Notes under the pieces: model-generated
Told to the model about the DNA's origin: nothing
The model's input: the letters and a program-made list of their open reading frames with translations, nothing else
Databases searched by the model: none
Source of the DNA: Vanilla planifolia
Lineage: Eukaryota > Streptophyta > Magnoliopsida > Asparagales > Orchidaceae
Reading direction: 5' to 3'
Assembly (NCBI GenBank): GCA_023846275.1
Contig: CM043875.1
Location: forward strand, 24,966,851-25,030,850
Length of the DNA: 64,000 nucleotides
Shown here: positions 61,310 through 64,000 of the stretch, in pieces
Position numbering within the stretch: the stretch's first letter is position 1
How the letters are laid out: each line of letters opens with the position of its first letter
Position numbers and translations under genes: made by a program

Positions 61310-64000
61310 CTTGTTTTTTTTTTGAAAGGGATATATCATTATATCAAAAGTGACAATGCCACACATGTTTTACAGTAAAATCCTCAAGGGGGATCAAACA
61401 AAAAATCAGACAACATAAGTTTGAGGAGATGCTGGGGAAGAGATCCCCCAGGAACCCAAACAAACTCATGAAAACAAGCATCACGAGCAACCCAGTCAGC
61501 CGGCTCGTTCCCCTCCCTGTGGATGTGAGAAAACCGGAGAGCCTCCATATCCCTAACATACTGAAGAGTAACAGCTAACACGCCCTCCCCATTGGGGTTG
61601 TTAACCATATCCCGGGCCACCTGAAGTGCAGTCATCGAATCGGAATGGATCTCCACGGCGCGATACTGGGAAAGGAATCCCCTAAGAAGGTCGAATGCCA
61701 AAAGAATGGCCTGAACCTCCATCATGTCCGCTGCCATTGAGAACATCCTCTTGCCCGCCACCATGAGAGGTCTACCTAAGCAATCTCTCACAACAACACC
61801 AAGTCTAGCTAGGGAGTCGCCAACCGCAGCATCACAATTGACTTTAATCCATCCTGTTGGGGGGGGAAGCCAGCCATGTGTAACAAGCAAATCCGAAGAC
61901 CTGCCAGGATTCCCGCTGGACAGAGATGAATAGACGAGATGCCTCCTGAGAGCCGTGCTTACCTCAAACCTGATCGTCCGTGATAACAAGCAGGGTGTGG
62001 GAACGTTGCAGTTGTGTTTGAACGCATTTCTCCTCAACCATATGTAGTACATTGTAGTGGCAAGCATTGCCACGTGATGCACCCCGACACCGCGCCGCGC
62101 AGCAGGAGACCCCATAAGCCGGAAAAATCTGTCCAAAATTCTGAAACCGAACGCCGCGCCTGTGGGCCAGCCCAGCTCCAGCAGCACGTGTCTTGCATGG
62201 CTGGCAGCCCACATATCACGAGCACGCGGGCAGTCCCACAGCGAGTACTGTAGGGACTCCGCCTCCGTGCATCCAAAGGAACACAAGGAATCCCGGCCGA
62301 TTCCCCGGCGAGCCATCCACGTCACCGTAGGCAGAAAATCGCCGGCAGCCCGCCAAAGGAAAACCCGGACCCTCAGCAGCACCTTTAATTCCCAGATTCT
62401 CCCCATGATCTCATCAGGGCGCCGGCCACCACCCCTTGCGGAAGACCACTCGCTGCAATTGATATGCGCGTAGATCCGGCCGCTGTGAGCCTTTGCCGTC
62501 TCGGTGTGCGTTTGGAGCAAGATGTCCTGGACAGAATCTCGAGCGCAAGGAAGATGCAAAATTCTGTCAATGAGCTCCTCACCCGCCCAGTTGGAGATCG
62601 CCTCGCCATCCCAGCCGCCGTCGGCCCTGATGCACTCGGCAACACTTTCAGGCCAGCGGACGAGCATATTAATGAACGTAGTCCAGCGGCTAATAGGGAG
62701 GACGCCGAGCCAATTATCCTCTGCAAACCTCACCCTCCGGCCGTCGCCAATGCGCCACACAAAGCACAAAATCGCCGCCGGCATAGCTTCCACGATCATC
62801 TTGCACACAGCAGAGGCCTTCTGGGGTGCCTTCATTAGCGAGTCGTTGAACCCATACTTCCTCCTCATGATGTCTCCCCATAAGCCCGCATCACGACCAA
62901 GGATACGCATACAGTTCCCCATTTGCAAGGCCTGGTGCCAAATCCGAAGATCCCGAAGACCAAGCCCTCCGGCCGCCCTCGGCATAGTCACACAGTCCCA
63001 AGACGCGTAGTGCAGCGCCTGCGCATTACTCGAGCCACCCCAGAGGAATTGTCTTATGCGTCGTTCAATGTCAGCAATAATCCCCGCCGGCACCATACAG
63101 TGCCGCAAGATGTGGTTGGGGATGACGCACAAAATAGAGGATGCCAGCGCTACCCTGCCCACAAGCGACAACACCCGGGCGTGCCAGCTAATCACCGTAG
63201 TATGGATCCTTTGGACGAGGAGACTCAGATCATGTTTGGTCAAACGCCGTGCAGTAATTGGAACCCCCAGATACGTCAGGGTCCGGCCAAGCTCCATGCC
63301 AAGCTTCCGAGAAATGAGACGGGACTTCTTCTTACTGAATTTATCGCTGAAGTAAACGTTGGACTTGGAGAAATTAACCTTCAAGCCAGCGCTGTCCCCG
63401 AAGGCCCGCAGAATGCGACGAACGGCGCTCGCAGCCTCCCTTGATGCAGGAGCAAACACCAACACGTCATCTGCAAACAGGAGGTGGGAAACCCGCGGTG
63501 CATGCATCCCTGGTCTAAACCCAAGCAACTGCCGGGTTTCATATTCCCGCATCAGACACGACGGATACTCCATGGCCATAACAAAGAGGAAGGGGGAAAG
63601 TGGGCAACCCTGCCGGAGGCCCCGATGCGCCGCCACCCAAGGAAGCCGCGTTCCATTAATAAGAACAGCAAACCTTGGACCAGAAATACACGCTGTGATC
63701 CACTCGCACCAAGTAGCAGGGAAACGCATTGCCTTCATAACCTCGAGCAGAAAGTCCCATCGAACCCTATCATAGGCCTGCTCCATGTCGACTTTCACTG
63801 CCATGAGGCCGGAGGCAGCGGTACAGGAGCGCATCCTCGCTGCCATTTCCTGGGCTATGTTAATGCTATCCGAGATGCTCCTCCTGGGGACAAAAGCGAC
63901 CTGTTCCTGTGAAATAAGACTAGGCAGCAGCGTTTTCAATCTGCCAACAAGAATTCGAGCCACCAATTTATAGATTATATTGCATAAGCTGATCGACCGG
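61310..64000 (-). mobile_element. LINE (plant L1 type), 3' part with poly(A) end
   Basis: A non-LTR retrotransposon on the minus strand. Its ORF2 ends at 61384, and a short 3' untranslated region follows, reading ..gatataatgatatatccctttc and then ten A (61314-61323 as T on the plus strand). This is the standard 3' end of plant L1 elements. The element is much GC-richer than its surroundings. The 5' part (rest of ORF2, endonuclease, ORF1) lies beyond the window; nothing shows it to be truncated. The intact frame marks it as far younger than the LTR elements here. Confidence 0.92.
61384..63999 (-). CDS. LINE ORF2 protein: reverse transcriptase, zf-RVT, RNase H (N-terminus off window)
   Basis: The frame is open from the window edge to TGA at 61384-61386, 871 codons with no interruption. 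It is partial at its N-terminus: the frame continues through 63999 (RSISLCNIIYKLVARI). Numbering from the TTG at 63966, the RT domain shows the first catalytic Asp in VKVDMEQAYD (60), RQGCPLSP (118-125) and the FADD box (164-167). The thumb region and the WGG..W..V..P..GGLGLRDL stretch follow. A zf-RVT-like segment with CSFGC and WDCPRARDMW lies around 540-600. Its usual His is Tyr here (SLQYSLWDC). The C-terminus is an RNase H domain with Asp 712 (NCDAA), Glu 750 (MEVQA), Asp 776 (HSDS) and Asp 824 (REGNEPAD). All four catalytic positions are kept. The protein would copy LINE RNA into DNA at the nick made by the endonuclease, which is not visible here. All plus-strand frames in 61724-63973 are shadows of this gene. 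Confidence 0.95.
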   Translation of the reverse strand, partial: RSISLCNIIYKLVARILVGRLKTLLPSLISQEQVAFVPRRSISDSINIAQEMAARMRSCTAASGLMAVKVDMEQAYDRVRWDFLLEVMKAMRFPATWCEWITACISGPRFAVLINGTRLPWVAAHRGLRQGCPLSPFLFVMAMEYPSCLMREYETRQLLGFRPGMHAPRVSHLLFADDVLVFAPASREAASAVRRILRAFGDSAGLKVNFSKSNVYFSDKFSKKKSRLISRKLGMELGRTLTYLGVPITARRLTKHDLSLLVQRIHTTVISWHARVLSLVGRVALASSILCVIPNHILRHCMVPAGIIADIERRIRQFLWGGSSNAQALHYASWDCVTMPRAAGGLGLRDLRIWHQALQMGNCMRILGRDAGLWGDIMRRKYGFNDSLMKAPQKASAVCKMIVEAMPAAILCFVWRIGDGRRVRFAEDNWLGVLPISRWTTFINMLVRWPESVAECIRADGGWDGEAISNWAGEELIDRILHLPCARDSVQDILLQTHTETAKAHSGRIYAHINCSEWSSARGGGRRPDEIMGRIWELKVLLRVRVFLWRAAGDFLPTVTWMARRGIGRDSLCSFGCTEAESLQYSLWDCPRARDMWAASHARHVLLELGWPTGAAFGFRILDRFFRLMGSPAARRGVGVHHVAMLATTMYYIWLRRNAFKHNCNVPTPCLLSRTIRFEVSTALRRHLVYSSLSSGNPGRSSDLLVTHGWLPPPTGWIKVNCDAAVGDSLARLGVVVRDCLGRPLMVAGKRMFSMAADMMEVQAILLAFDLLRGFLSQYRAVEIHSDSMTALQVARDMVNNPNGEGVLAVTLQYVRDMEALRFSHIHREGNEPADWVARDACFHEFVWVPGGSLPQHLLKLMLSDFLFDPP

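Noticed and set aside
61724..63973. About ten plus-strand and off-frame minus-strand ORFs of 60-170 codons
   Set aside because: They overlap the 871-codon LINE ORF2, carry no domains, and are the expected shadows of a GC-rich gene.

Overview
This window looks like nuclear DNA from a flowering plant. Three things point there: plant-type LTR retrotransposons, a plant LINE whose ORF2 ends in an RNase H domain, and two exons of a plant Raf-like protein kinase. Most of it is very AT-rich, old transposon sequence full of stop codons. Two stretches stand out as clearly GC-richer: the kinase exon 1 region (about 37.06-37.79 kb) and the LINE (61.3-64.0 kb). That contrast resembles large-genome, non-grass monocots, but this is an inference and the species cannot be fixed from the sequence.

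The one host gene I can support lies on the minus strand. Exon 1 (37296-37545) and exon 2 (11448-11569) of a Raf/MLK-like serine/threonine kinase join in phase across consensus splice sites. The implied first intron is 25,726 bp. The remaining kinase exons, which should hold the catalytic loop, DFG and APE motifs, are not found in 1-11447. They would have to lie beyond the left edge, so intron 2 would exceed 11.4 kb. Everything from 1 to 37 kb would then be intronic.

Layout: 1-4055 is a decayed internal region ending in a gypsy-type polypurine tract. 4056-7416 is a plus-strand gypsy LTR, and 8028-10500 a related LTR in inverted orientation. Kinase exon 2 is at 11.45 kb. 12.5-16.5 kb holds a minus-strand Tnt1/Tork-like copia remnant and 17.05-20.5 kb a plus-strand gypsy remnant. 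21.0-29.5 kb is a near-complete but dead copia element with both LTRs, Sirevirus-like. 32.3-33.2 kb holds three near-identical 307-bp tandem units. 34.8-36.2 kb is an LTR-like segment with a direct duplication. Kinase exon 1 and its upstream region follow at 37.3-37.8 kb. 40-49.7 kb holds a gypsy element (LTR, PBS, RT, IN) whose 3' part is present three times in tandem, one copy lacking the integrase core and one carrying a long (CT)n run. 55.2-58.2 kb is another gypsy LTR in minus orientation with an exact-period 67-bp array. 60.2-60.4 kb is a copia integrase scrap. 61.3-64.0 kb is a LINE with a long intact ORF2 running off the right edge.

No tRNA, rRNA, CRISPR array or bacterial-type operon was seen. 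The intergenic or intronic stretches listed as holding nothing were read on both strands by eye only. Short decayed elements there could be missed without a database search.
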